Assembly (NCBI RefSeq): GCF_022201045.2
Contig: NC_068560.1
Coordinates: 22,709,501-22,773,500, forward strand
DNA from: Citrus sinensis
Lineage: Eukaryota; Streptophyta; Magnoliopsida; Sapindales; Rutaceae
DNA length: 64,000 nucleotides
Reading direction: 5' to 3'
Positions within the stretch are counted from its first letter, which is position 1. Each line of letters opens with the position of its first letter. This document shows positions 36,388-49,358 of this stretch, piece by piece. Below the pieces are notes generated by a model, which did no database searches, was not told the DNA's origin, and saw only the letters and a list, made by a program, of their open reading frames with translations. A program made the position numbers and the translations under genes.

Positions 36388-38862
36388 TGAAACGACCCGC
36401 CCCGCAACCTCCCCCAGGGCGAGTCTATCTAAACTCGTAAAATCGAATTAATAACAAATCTATAAAAATTTCGGCAGAGTCTCCCTTATAAATAAAACAT
36501 ATCCAACCCTGCAATTGACAAAATAACACTCCCGAAATAATTTAATAACCAAACATCCTCCATAACCAACTTCTCAAACCAACTTCTCAAATATCACCAA
36601 AATCATCCGAATATTAAAATACAACGATTATCCTTAATAACATAAAATAATAACACAAATTTCGAATATAATAATAAAATCCACGACTTCTAGCACCATC
36701 ACGTGACCACAATATCAAACTAACGTTCACTACTGGGTTGACTGATGTACCTGTAAATCTCCTGTGGGGGGAAAAAATATAATAAAAGAGGGGTGAGTAT
36801 AAAACTCAGTGAGCTCAGTGAGTGGATAGTAGGTGCTGATACTTTAATAAATTATTCAAAATCATTTAATCTTTCTCAAATCTTTTCTTAAATCAGTTTC
36901 AATTTCGTAAATCAATTCTCAAATCAATTTCTCAAAATATCATAAACTCATTTAATTCAAATTGAATAACTGCAATAATAAATCTGCATAAAATCGATGG
37001 AATCACCATACTCATATTAAATACTGAATACTAAAAACTGTCATCAAACAAGTACCCAGGGGATAATCTGATCATATCCGGGCTACAACGGCCAGGCAAT
37101 GGCGCACTATCTGGGTAACGTCACGCCCCGGAGCCACAACGGATAGATGAGGACGATCTCATCTCATATCTCATATCTCTTATCTCATATATCTGTACTG
37201 TGCATGCATAAGCCCCCAAAAGGCAAAAGCGCCCGAACACACGGCCCAAAGCCTCTATGTGTGTCCCGACGGGCCCCAAAGGCCTCTATCTCATCTTATC
37301 TGTATCTCTTTTCTGTATCTCTTTTTATCTGTATCTCTGTATCTGGAGGGAAGGGTACTGTCTAATGATTTCAAAACTGATAGTAAACATATGATCCCAT
37401 CTGAAATCTCATTTTCTTTCTATTCAACATATCTCAAGTCTGCTCAATTCTAATATCATGCTTTTACTCAAAAACGATAATAAAATCGTAAATCGAACTC
37501 ATTCTCAATATCAATAAATATCAACACATAACTAAAAATCAATTCGCTGAAAAATCATTAAATCGACGCATTAAATATTTATTTCTCAACCATACTGTAC
37601 TATATAATAAAATCAGCATATACTATGAAAATAGGTTTTGTATATTCCACTCACAGTGATGATGTCTAGACTCAGTATCAACAACGTCCGCGGGTAGATT
37701 CTCGTTCGCGGATGCGGATCCTCCTAATCACGGAAAACACCATAATTATTCTCCGTAAAAACCAATTAATATAATAAATCTCGAAACAAATATCTATTAA
37801 CGATAAACTAGTCCCGCATGTATAAAATTACCAAAATGCCCCTATAGGCCAAAATTGCCAAAATACCCCAACATCAATATTTTACCAACTTATCCTCAAA
37901 CTTCATGATTTTACCAAATTATCCTCATATTCGTTAATACCCATATTGTCCTCAATTCAGATTACATAAATTAATCACATTGTCCGAAATTACGAAATTA
38001 CCCTCAGGGCATAAAATTACCGAAATGTCCACTGATTACATAAAATTACAAATTCACCCCAAAGTTTCATGAATTTACCGAATTGCCCCTGCCGGTCAAC
38101 GGTGACCGGACTTCAGTCAACGATGACGGGGCGCTTAGGTCTGCTAGTTCCGGCCTCGGTGAATCCAACGGTGGTGGCAGTGAGTCGCCACGCGCGCTAC
38201 CGGCGGCGGATCGAAGTTCCAAAGTTCCGCAAATTTTCGGAGATCATTCGGCGAGTTCCGGGCGTCCCCAGCGGTCGTGGCTGGTCGGGAAATGTTGCTG
38301 GGGATGTGAGGAACCAGTTCCAAGTGGTGGCGCGTCACAACTCCGGCGGGATCAACGGCAACGAAAACGGGTCGAAGCCGCGACTTTTCGAGCTCGATCA
38401 CCGGCGTTCTGGCCAGTTTCCGGCGACGATAACAGCAGGGATACGATGGTCTGCTTCCAAGCTTCAGATCGGTACCAAGCACGGCCGGTAAAGTGGCTGG
38501 AGTTGGGAGAAATCGTCGGGTCAATCCGCAGGTTACTGGGTCGGGTTCTCGGGTCAACGGGTCTGACTTCTCTCTCTATCTTTCTCTCTCTTCTCGGGTT
38601 CTTTCTCTCTAAAATGGAAAACCCGTTTCCCTCTTTCCAGTTATACAATTCTGCCCCTCTTTTTTTTTTTTTTTTTTTTTTTTAAGCTTAATACAAATTA
38701 AGCGAATTTCAGACCCGTTACGAAAATAAAATCCGACCATCGGCGCGTATAATCGAGCTCAATTTATCCCAATTAAACTATAGTGACGAAATTAAAAATT
38801 AATAGAGAAGAGGAAAATAAAAATCGGCACTTTATTAAGAAAGTCCAAGTGCGTATATTACA
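36388..38862 (-). mobile_element. 3' LTR of the young gypsy element
   Basis: A 2475-bp LTR, minus orientation, beginning TGTAATATACGCAC and ending GGTCGTTTCA on its own strand. It has one extra short segment near 38031-38058 relative to the other LTR and a shorter T-run near 38660. A GC-rich block at 38080-38560 contains chance frames on both strands. Confidence 0.93.
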
Positions 38863-38876
38863 ATCCTCCCCCCTTA
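38863..38876 (-). promoter_or_regulatory. Polypurine tract of the young gypsy element
   Basis: On the minus strand TAAGGGGGGAGGAT directly precedes the 3' LTR, the expected primer site for plus-strand DNA synthesis. Confidence 0.85.
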
Positions 38877-38897
38877 TAAAAATTTCGTCCCCGAAAT

Positions 38898-41800
38898 TTA
38901 CACATTTGTTGAGAACATGTGAGGGTATTGAGCTCGCATTAAGTCTTCGCGTTCCCAAGTCGCTTCTTCTCTTGTGTGATTCCTCCACAACACTTTTACT
39001 AATGAAATAGTTCTTGAACGCAAGACTTGATGCTTCTGTTCTAGAATTTCCACGGGCTCTTCTTCATAACTCAAATCTTCTTTCAGCTCAATTGGTTGTC
39101 TCGACAACACATGACTAGGATCATACACATACTTCCGGAGCATCGAAACATGAAAGACATTGTGGATTCTAGATAACTCAGGTGTTAGAGCTAATCGGTA
39201 TGCCAACGGACCAATACGCTCCACAATTTCATAAGGTCCAATGTAACGTGGACTCAACTTCCCACGCTTCCCAAAACGAAGTACCCCTTTCCAAGGAGAT
39301 ATCCGTATAAAAACCTTGTCACCCACTTCAAACTCAAGTTCTCGCCTACGCTTATCTGCATAGCTCTTTTGTCTGTTCTGGGCTGCCTTTAATCTTTCCC
39401 GGATAAGCTGTATCTTCTCACTAGTATTCTGAACCAATTCGGGACCATAAAGTTTCTGCTCTCCAACCTCATCCCAACATACGGGAGTTCTGCATTTCCT
39501 GCCATACAAGGCCTCATAAGGTGCCATCTCAATGCTAGCTTGATAACTGTTATTGTAAGCAAACTCCATCAAGGGTAAATAAATGTCCCAACTACCCTTA
39601 AACTCCAAAATACAAGCTCGTAACATATCCTCCAGGGTCTGAATAGTACGCTCTGACTGACCATCAGTCTGTGGGTGAAAAGTTGTACTGAAATTCAACT
39701 TGGTGCCCATAGCCTTTTGCAAGCTTGTCCAAAACTTAGAAGTAAATCTGGAATCTCTATCTGAAACAATAGACACAGGTGCTCCGTGAAGTCGAACTAT
39801 CTCTGCCACAAAAATATTCCCCAACTTGTCCATCGAATACGTGGTCTTGAATGGTAAAAAGTGAGTAGATTTGGTAAGTCGATCAACAACTACCCATACA
39901 CTATCATGACCACTCTGAGTACGTGGAAGTCCCGTTACAAAATCCATGGTGATGTGCTCCCATTTCCACTCAGGGATAGGAAGCGGCTGAGAAAACCCTG
40001 CAGGTCTCTGATGTTCAGCCTTAATCTGCTGACAAACTAAACACCGAGATACAAATTCAGCTATCTCTCTCTTCATACCTTGCCACCAGTAATGATCTCT
40101 CAAGGTACGGTACATCTTCGTACTACCAGGATGCATAGCATAAGCTGAACAATGAGCTTCTTCCATGATCTCCTTTTTCAACTCTTTAATGTCGGGTACA
40201 CAAAGTCGATTACCCATAACTAAAACGCCATCATCTCTCACCGCAAAATCAGTTCGTAAGTCTTTTTGCACATCCTCTTTCAACTTCAGTAACTGCAAAT
40301 CCTGATCTTGCATCTGATGAACTTTATCAATCAAAGTCGGCCTCACTCGAAAATTAGCTATTAAAGCTCTGCAATTATCAACTTCCAATTCAACTCCCAA
40401 AGATCTCAACTCAATCAATAACGGCATGTATGTCCCTCGCAAGTGAGCTATAGAGCTAAAAGACTTCCTGCTTAGCGCATCAGCTACCACATTCGCTTTG
40501 CCCGGATGAAAATCAATGGTACAATCATAGTCTTTAATCAGCTCAATCCATCTTCTCTGTCTCAAATTCAACTCCTTCTGAGTAAACAAATACTTCAAGC
40601 TCTTGTGATCAGTAAAAATCTGACATGTTGCTCTATATAAGTAATGCCTCCATATCTTGAGTGCAAACACCACTGCTGCTAGCTCTAAATCATGAGTTGG
40701 GTAATTTTGTTCATGCTTCTTAAGTTGTCTTGAAGCATAAGCCACTACTTTCCCATACTGCATTAGCACACAACCCAATCCTTGCCTGGATGCATCACTG
40801 TATACTACAAACCCTTCATTACCCGATGGAAGTGTAAGAACTGGTGCTGAAGTAAGGCATGCCTTGAGTTCTTGAAAACCCTTTTCACAATCATCATTCC
40901 ACTGGAACTTAGCATTCTTTCTGGTTAACCTTGTCAGAGGAATAGCAATCTTGGAGAATCCTTCCACAAATCTCCGATAATAGCCAGCTAATCCAAGAAA
41001 ACTTCGAACTTCAGTCACATTTGTAGGTCGTTCCCAATTTACAACTGCTTCGATCTTTTGAGGATCAACATAAATTCCTTCAGCTGATATCACATGGCCT
41101 AGAAATACTACTTTATCCAACCAGAACTCACACTTGCTGAACTTAGCGTACAATTGCTTTTGCCTTAAAGTCTGCAAAATAGTCCGCAAGTGTTCCTCAT
41201 GTTCCTCCTGACTCCGAGAATACACCAAAATGTCGTCGATAAACACAATCACAAATCGATCCAGATAAGGGCGAAATACCCTATTCATAAGATCCATAAA
41301 AGCTGCTGGGGCGTTAGTCAACCCAAATGGCATCACCAAGAACTCATAGTGACCATAACGAGTCCTGAATGCTGTTTTAGGAACATCAGCCTCTTTAATT
41401 CTCAGCTGATGATATCCCGAGCGCAAATCGATCTTAGAAAACACATGCGCTCCCTGAAGTTGATCAAACAAGTCATCGATGCGCGGAAGTGGATATTTAT
41501 TACGCACTGTAACTTTATTCAACTGTCTATAGTCAATGCAGAGTCTAAGCGTACCATCCTTTTTCTTAATAAACAACACCGGAGCTCCCCACGGAGATAC
41601 ACTAGGTCTAATAAACTCTTTATCCACCAATTCTTGCAGTTGAATCTTAAGTTCCTTTAATTCAGCTGGAGCCATCCTATATGGTGCTATAGATATAGGA
41701 GCCGTCCCAGGGACTAAATCAATAGAAAACTCAATCTCTCTATGAGGTGGCATCCCTGGAAGTTCATCTGGAAATACATCTGGAAACTCCTGGACTACTG

Positions 41801-43643
41801 GAATATCCTCCAATCTCAACTCCCGAACTCCAGTATCTATTACGTATGCCAAAAAAGCCGAACAACCTTTCCTTAGTAAGCGACTTGCATCAATGGCCGA
41901 TATGGCACATGAGGGTAAAACTCTACGCTCACCACAAAACTTCACCTCAGTTTCTCCTGGCTTGTTGAACACAACTTCCCTTTTAAAATAATCCACTGTA
42001 GCATGGTGAGACGCAAGCCAATCCATGCCCAAAATAGCATCGAAATCGCAAATGTCTAAAATAATCAAATTCGCCTTCAATTCATGCTCGCCCAATCGAA
42101 TCATGCTATCTTGATACACCTTTTCAACAAGTAATGACCCTCCGGTAGGTGTACTAACAACTAAACCATAATCCAGCAATTCAGGCTCTCTCTCTAGATG
42201 CATACTAAATGTGCGAGAAACAAAAGAATGCGTGGATCCAGGATCAATAAGAATATGAGCATCATGACCAAAGATAGATAATGTACCCATAATAACTTCT
42301 GGTGTAGCATGAGCCTCCTGCTGTGTCAAGGCAAAAACTCGAGCCTGAGTACGAGGTCGACCAGGTTGACCTCTCTGACTATGAAAAGTGGCCTGACTCC
42401 TGGATGTAGTACCCCCTGTCTGCATACCCCTCTGACCCGGAACTGGTCCAACATGAGATTGATACTGTGGGGCTGCCCCTCAAGTAGAACTGTCACCCTG
42501 AGATAAAGTAGGGCAAAATCTCTTAATATGTCCAGGTTGTCCACATAAATAACACACATTGTCTCCGATACGGCATTGGCCCTGATGGTTCCTACCACAC
42601 GTAGGGCAAGGAGTCTGTTGTATACTCCTACTAGGTCCTCCGCTATTCCTGTCATACTGCCCCTGAGTCCTAACATTACTCCCCACTGAAGGCTGCGCCG
42701 AACTGTAACTGGCGGTCTGTCTCTGATCTCCCCTGCTACTCATACTCTGATTCCTTTGCACACCAGCAGAGTAATTTGTATACGCGCCTCTCTTCGGTGG
42801 TCTGCTGCTCGAGCTACCTTCTGCCCAACTCTGGCTACGTTTCTGCTTCAGAGCCTGAACTCTACGTCCCTCAGAGATACTGTGCTCCACTCTCTTAGCT
42901 GCCTCAACTACCTCAATAAACTCAGTGTACCGTGATGCCGTCATAGTAGTACGAATCTCAAATCGGAGACCCTCCTCAAAACGCTTACATCTCTCCCTCT
43001 CATCACCAACTGCTGAAATGGCAAATCTAGACAAATCCAGAAATTTCTTCTCATACTCTTCCACTGACATAGCTCCTTGAACCAATCGAAGGAATTCACT
43101 CCGCTTAATATCCTGATACACAGCCGGAAAATAATGATCGTAGAATTCCTTACGAAAAATAGTCCATGTAAGCGCAGCATGGCCTTGGTATCGTCGCTCT
43201 ACTGTTTGCCACCAATGATAAGCTTTATCCTCGAGCAGAAAAGTGGCAAATGAAAGTCTATCCTCCTCTGAGCATCTCATCACATCAAAGATACGTTCTA
43301 ACTTGATAAGTCACGACTCTGCCTCAGGTGGATCACCAGAACCATTAAAACTCTTCACCCCAAGACTTCGAACACGCTCAACAGTGTTCACTTGACCGAC
43401 ATGCGGCTGAGCCTGATTCTGAACCACTGTAGTCACAATCTGAGCTAATCTATCAATAGACTGCTCAATGTTCGGAGCATTTCCTGGTGCCTGTTGCACA
43501 ACCTCGTGCGTCGAAGACTCAACTATTCCCTCGTCTACGGGAATATTTTCCCCCGCAGGTACATCTCCTGAAGTCAACCCAGCTACTAATCTAGTACGGC
43601 CACGACCACGGCCACGGCCACGTCGACTGCTACGACGAATCAT
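38898..43643 (-). CDS. Gag-pol polyprotein of the young gypsy element, two in-frame stops
   Basis: One frame of 1581 codons. Gag (43643-about 42480) has a retrotransposon-gag core ([39 protein letters not shown]) and zinc knuckle [14 protein letters not shown]. Pol (42425-38898) has protease [13 protein letters not shown] with MPFGLTNAP and FIDDILVYS, RNase [13 protein letters not shown], integrase zinc finger ending CLVCQQIK, core acids in [15 protein letters not shown] and [14 protein letters not shown], and a C-terminal chromodomain ([14 protein letters not shown]). TGA stops at 43311-43313 and 42480-42482 interrupt gag and the gag-protease linker. No frameshift is present. Confidence 0.92.
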
Positions 43644-43729
43644 GATGGTGCCTACAAAATAGTAAATCCGACTTAATAATCAAAACTTATTCTATTTACG
43701 ACCATAAAGTCTACAGAATCTAAAACCAT

Positions 43730-43741
43730 GCTCTGATACCA
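43730..43741 (-). promoter_or_regulatory. tRNA-Met primer-binding site of the young gypsy element
   Basis: TGGTATCAGAGC on the minus strand, two bases inside the 5' LTR, complementary to the 3' end of plant initiator tRNA-Met. Confidence 0.85.
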
Positions 43742-43743
43742 AC

Positions 43744-45985
43744 TGAAACGACCCGCCCCGCAACCTCCCCCAGGGCGAGTCTATCTAAACTCGTAAAATC
43801 GAATTAATAACAAATCTATAAAAATTTCGGCAGAGTCTCCCTTATAAATAAAACATATCCAACCCTGCAATTGACAAAATAACACTCCCGAAATAATTTA
43901 ATAACCAAACATCCTCCATAACCAACTTCTCAAACCAACTTCTCAAATATCACCAAAATCATCCGAATATTAAAATACAACGATTATCCTTAATAACATA
44001 AAATAATAACACAAATTTCGAATATAATAATAAAATCCACGACTTCTAGCACCATCACGTGACCACAATATCAAACTAACGTTCACTACTGGGTTGACTG
44101 ATGTACCTGTAAATCTCCTGTGGGGGGAAAAATATAATAAAAGAGGGGTGAGTATAAAACTCAGTGAGCTCAGTGAGTGGATAGTAGGTGCTGATACTTT
44201 AATAAATTATTCAAAATCATTTAATCTTTCTCAAATCTTTTCTTAAATCAGTTTCAATTTCGTAAATCAATTCTCAAATCAATTTCTCAAAATATCATAA
44301 ACTCATTTAATTCAAATTGAATAACTGCAATAATAAATCTGCATAAAATCGATGGAATCACCATACTCATATTAAATACTGAATACTAAAAACTGTCATC
44401 AAACAAGTACCCAGGGGATAATCTGATCATATCCGGGCTACAACGGCCAGGCAATGGCGCACTATCTGGGTAACGTCACGCCCCGGAGCCACAACGGATA
44501 GATGAGGACGATCTCATCTCATATCTCATATCTCTTATCTCATATATCTGTACTGTGCATGCATAAGCCCCCAAAAGGCAAAAGCGCCCGAACACACGGC
44601 CCAAAGCCTCTATGTGTGTCCCGACGGGCCCCAAAGGCCTCTATCTCATCTTATCTGTATCTCTTTTCTGTATCTCTTTTTATCTGTATCTCTGTATCTG
44701 GAGGGAAGGGTACTGTCTAATGATTTCAAAACTGATAGTAAACATATGATCCCATCTGAAATCTCATTTTCTTTCTATTCAACATATCTCAAGTCTGCTC
44801 AATTCTAATATCATGCTTTTACTCAAAAACGATAATAAAATCGTAAATCGAACTCATTCTCAATATCAATAAATATCAACACATAACTAAAAATCAATTC
44901 GCTGAAAAATCATTAAATCGACGCATTAAATATTTATTTCTCAACCATACTGTACTATATAATAAAATCAGCATATACTATGAAAATAGGTTTTGTATAT
45001 TCCACTCACAGTGATGATGTCTAGACTCAGTATCAACAACGTCCGCGGGTAGATTCTCGTTCGCGGATGCGGATCCTCCTAATCACGGAAAACACCATAA
45101 TTATTCTCCGTAAAAACCAATTAATATAATAAATCTCGAAACAAATATCTATTAACGATAAACTAGTCCCGCATGTATAAAATTACCAAAATGCCCCTAT
45201 AGGCCAAAATTGCCAAAATACCCCAACATCAATATTTTACCAACTTATCCTCAAACTTCATGATTTTACCAAATTATCCTCATATTCGTTAATACCCATA
45301 TTGTCCTCAATTCAGATTACATAAATTAATCACATTGTCCGAAATTACGAAATTACCCTCAGGGCATAAAATTACCGAAATGTCCACTCCAAAGTTTCAT
45401 GAATTTACCGAATTGCCCCTGCCGGTCAACGGTGACCGGACTTCAGTCAACGATGACGGGGAGCTTAGGTCTGCTAGTTCCGGCCTCGGTGAATCCAACG
45501 GTGGTGGCAGTGAGTCGCCACGCGCGCTACCGGCGGCGGATCGAAGTTCCAAAGTTCCGCAAATTTTCGGAGATCATTCGGCGAGTTCCGGGCGTCCCCG
45601 GCGGTCGTGGCTGGTCGGGAAATGTTGCTGGGGATGTGAGGAACCAGTTCCAAGTGGTGGCGCGTCACAACTCCGGCGGGATCAACGGCAACGAAAACGG
45701 GTCGAAGCCGCGACTTTTCGAGCTCGATCACCGGCGTTCTGGCCAGTTTCCGGCGACGATAACAGCAGGGATACGATGGTCTGCTTCCAAGCTTCAGATC
45801 GGTACCAAGCACGGCCGGTAAAGTGGCTGGAGTTGGGAGAAATCGTCGGGTCAATCCGCGGGTTACTGGGTCGGGTTCTCGGGTCAACGGGTCTGACTTC
45901 TCTCTCTATCTTTCTCTCTCTTCTCGGGTTCTTTCTCTCTAAAATGGAAAACCCGTTTCCCTCTTTCCAGTTATACAATTCTGCC

Positions 45986-46024
<39 letters not shown>

Positions 46025-46200
46025 CTTAATACAAATTAAGCGAATTTCAGACCCGTTACGAAAATAAAATCCGACCATCGGCGCGTATAATCGAGCTCAA
46101 TTTATCCCAATTAAACTATAGTGACGAAATTAAAAATTAATAGAGAAGAGGAAAATAAAAATCGGCACTTTATTAAGAAAGTCCAAGTGCGTATATTACA
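43744..46200 (-). mobile_element. 5' LTR of the young gypsy element
   Basis: A 2457-bp LTR nearly identical to 36388-38862. It carries a longer T-run near 45990-46020 and lacks the short extra segment. The element promoter should be near its right end, reading leftward. Confidence 0.93.
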
Positions 46201-46279
46201 GTTACAATCTTGAGACCATTAACTAATTTATCCATAAAAAAAGTTGATAAACAAATTTACCAATAATTATCAATATACG

Positions 46280-46516
46280 CTCTCTGCATTCAAGATCAAG
46301 CTTCTCAAGCTCTGAATCATATCCAAAGAGCAATTTCTGCTGGTCGATGACCGGAAGTTGTTCTGTTGAAGAATTGTCGTCGTTGCAAATCATTACACCT
46401 TTTACATCACGGCGAACATATCGTGGTGGAACTTTAGTCATCATTGGCTTCACTGCCTGCTCCTGAATCGAAGGCTCCGCGGGAGAACTTGCTATCGTTG
46501 TTGCTTTTGCTGCCAT
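46280..46516 (-). pseudogene. Exon 1 fragment of an SRG1-like oxygenase (third copy)
   Basis: From the ATG at 46516 the frame parallels exon 1 of the other copies: EPSIQEQ, PPRYVRRDV, EQLPVIDQQKL, DSELEKLDLECRE. Similarity stops there, before the WGFF exon end, and no exons 2-4 follow; AT-rich DNA and the young gypsy element lie beyond. It is more diverged from copies 1 and 2 than they are from each other, so it is an older paralogue remnant. Confidence 0.8.
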
Positions 46517-48794
46517 GGTTTTTGACTAATTACCCTTCTTTCTTCTCCAAACTCTTGTGATTAAACAAGACTACACAGGGTTCTCAATTATTCAAGTAGA
46601 GTCATTAGAAAAATATTGCTTTAAATAGTAAAGAAGATATTTTATACATTAATTGATCAAATAGATAACTAAATACCTACGACTTGGAAAAAGGCACCAA
46701 CTCCTTGACGGGAGTGAAGTAGTGGCATTCGTGAATTAAATTTTATGGATTTGATCAAATTTATAATTTTAGGGATTATAAATTTTTAATTTAATCTAAT
46801 TCACGGATTGGTGAAATTCAAATCAAATCAAAATTATGTGTTTGTAGATTGGATGCGGATTTAATCTAATCTATATCCAGTTCACCATTTTATGGGTTAG
46901 TTTGTGGGTTAAGAATTTTTTATTCTGTTAAATTTAAAATTGAATAAGATTTAAATAAAGTCAGAATAATATCAAATATATCACAACAAAAAGAAAAAAA
47001 CTCAGTTATTTAAATTAATACATAAAAATTAACTAAAATTATGAAAACTAACTGTTTAGGAAGTTATGTTTGCTTATTTAATTATTTTTTATTTTATATT
47101 ATCATGGATAAGATATAATATACAATTAATGTAACTACATTTTAAACTTATTTTGTTATTAGTAAGTAATAATGCTACATTTACAAATTTAATTTTTTTA
47201 ATTAAATAATTCTAAACATTAAAATCATGCACACATCCACCATCTCTCTCTATCATACTAATTACTAGCCCACAAACACACACACCCTCACCATCTGTCT
47301 CACTCTCGCCGATACACACATTCCATCCACCACTGTCCCTTATCAGCCAGCCTGTCGCCGTCGTGCTTGTGTCAGCCTGTCGTCGTCGGCGCAGCCAGCC
47401 TGTCTGGGTTCATCCAGTCGTGCTCGTGTCGTCGGTAGCCCGCTGGTGTTGTCGCGTCGGTGGAGTTGTGTAACTTGTGTTTACATGTTTTATTTATTCG
47501 TTGATTTTGACGAAAAGATTTGGAAGCAAATGAAAAGGTCAGTTTTATAATTACAAATTATTTGAAACATGCAAATAGATTTTCATTAAGTTCACGAGGA
47601 GGCTGTTGTTTTCAATTGAATCAATTTTAAGTGTGCTTGCAGCAGCTGCCATGTTCAATAATCCATTTCACACATGAATTTCAAAACACTTATTTCCTTA
47701 ATTTTGTGAGTTGGGTTTCGTAAATTGGAGTTTAATTTGTTGGGTGTTTTATAAATAAATTGTTGAATGAATCTAATCACCAGCCAAGGGCTTCCTCATC
47801 CATTTTGAACCGAACCAACCCGTTGGTGAATCGAACTGGATCGCAAAATCGAACTGATCGAAATGGAATGGTGGTGTGAGACTACTCATGTATGATTTTG
47901 ACACTAATTTCACATAAAAGTCAATTTTTCTAACTTATACACAAAAACTAATTTAAAAGAGTTGAGATTATGTCAAGCTTATAATATTAACCTTATAAAT
48001 ATTCTCAACCGATGTGTAATAATATCTTCAACATTTATCAATATTTACATATTACTCTTAATAATAATATTTAAAAAAAATCATGCGTTGGAAAAGCCAA
48101 TTACATTTATTATTTTCGTCTATTTTTGTTGATATAATATGGAAAGTAAATGCCACGCTTAAGCATTTTTCAAATTTGAATGTCTGACCACACTGCTTGA
48201 GCAAGATTATTCAGCAAAAAGGACATCTACATTAGGTTTGCACGTGGCCTGACTTGTTTTTTGGAATTTTGTTGGATCTTGATCCCTTACGTAATGATCT
48301 ACGTTATATTAATTATAGAATTAAGCAAAGTAACTTGAGTATAGTTTACCTCATATAACTCCGTGCTTATTTAGTGCAACTCTATGATCGATGTAATTTA
48401 TATCATTATATAAGGGATCTCTTATTTTTTATTGATATTTTAAAATACTAATGTCTCACCTTCAAGGAAAGTGCAAGCAATTTTCTTTGCATTTGATTTG
48501 AAATTAGTCATACGTTATATTTAATTACAATTTGTAGTTGAATAATCTAAATCTGTAAGTGATTTTAATTCTTCAAGTTGATTTAAATTATGAGATAGAT
48601 GAATGACTAATTCAAATTTAAAAAAAAGTCTGTAAAGTGTTTCTCTATAAAAAGAGACATACATTTTTTTTTTTTATGAAAAAGCACTATATTATCATAT
48701 TTAAAAAAAAAAAGAGACTAACAGCTTTTTTGTAACTTTTTACTTTTGTCTCATATTTCTTCATCAATTTATTTTTACCATTTTTTAAACAATG
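46517..48794. other. 2.3 kb intergenic region
   Basis: AT-rich except for a GC-rich, CGTCGT/CAGCCTGTC-rich patch at about 47290-47465 that has short internal repeats (CAGCCTGTCG, CAGCCAGCCTGTC) and no convincing frame. The text at 46735-46890 contains GATTTGATC/TTTAATCTAATC word repeats that also occur, in similar style, near 10.0 and 56.6 kb. No gene is recognised. Confidence 0.45.
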
Positions 48795-48985
48795 TTGGAT
48801 GTTTGATATAATTTTTCCGTATAAAGTCAATGAAAAAATAGACCACGATGAGTGGAAGCAAAATATTATAAGCTTTTTCCATGAAAGAGCACCGTGTGTT
48901 ATACAATGAATATGGTTTTAAAGGGACCATCATAAACATCATCTTTTCAAAAGCAAAATTGAAAACTGTCATCTTTTAAACTTTC
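48795..48985. repeat. 3' flank of oxygenase copy 2, homologous to 21.8-22.2 kb
   Basis: Collinear similarity with 21800-22212 supports a duplicated block that includes gene plus downstream flank. Here the flank is joined to the gene after only about 370 bp, without the gypsy insertion seen in copy 1. Confidence 0.6.
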
Positions 48986-49358
48986 CAGGCAAAATAGAAA
49001 GAAGTCACATTTGTTGAAAATAATCACTTCAAGTCATCATACGCCAATCTCAATTGTAGGTTCAAATCAGGTCATAGGACAACAATTGAAACTGCAGATA
49101 TATATAAATCGACAAAGAAACATAGAATATACATAAAATTTATTATGGAATTTTATTTTAACTTTTCTACTAGTTATAGTTTACACACAAATACAAGTTA
49201 CACAACTCCGTAGACTTATTTAAGTTTGTCCATTGACGTATTCACAGCCCAGCAAGTCTAAACACAATCCAACAGAATAAGTTCACAACTTAATTGTCTT
49301 ATTTGATCAGAATGGACTCCATGCAATCTCGTCATGTAACTGGTAGCAATCAACAACT

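Larger units (their letters stand above)
36388..46200 (-). mobile_element. Young full-length Ty3/gypsy chromovirus (Tekay/Del-like)
   Basis: A 9813-bp element with LTRs 36388-38862 and 43744-46200, both TG...CA-ended, and a perfect 5-bp duplication GTTAC (36383-36387 and 46201-46205). The minus strand carries PBS, gag, protease, RT, RNase H, integrase with chromodomain, and PPT. The LTRs differ by only a few base changes, a roughly 18-25 bp indel near 38030 and a T-run length, so insertion was very recent. The frame runs through gag-pol with just two stops. Clade is inferred from chromodomain, single-frame gag-pol and LTR length of about 2.5 kb. Confidence 0.93.

Noticed and set aside
38083..38685. 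200-residue plus frame and 137-residue minus frame in the gypsy LTR (and their copies at 45335-46039 and 45474-45887)
   Set aside because: They overlap on opposite strands in a GC-rich LTR block where stops are rare, have no domain, and one ends in a poly-Phe run from the T-tract.
41190..41660. 156-residue plus-strand frame
   Set aside because: Lies antisense to the RT coding part of the young gypsy element and has no features of its own.
46735..46890. Relationship of the GATTTGATC/CCAATCCGATCC word repeats at 10.0, 11.75, 46.8 and 56.6 kb as one transposon family
   Set aside because: Similarity is limited to short degenerate words; no shared ends or ordered alignment could be established by eye.
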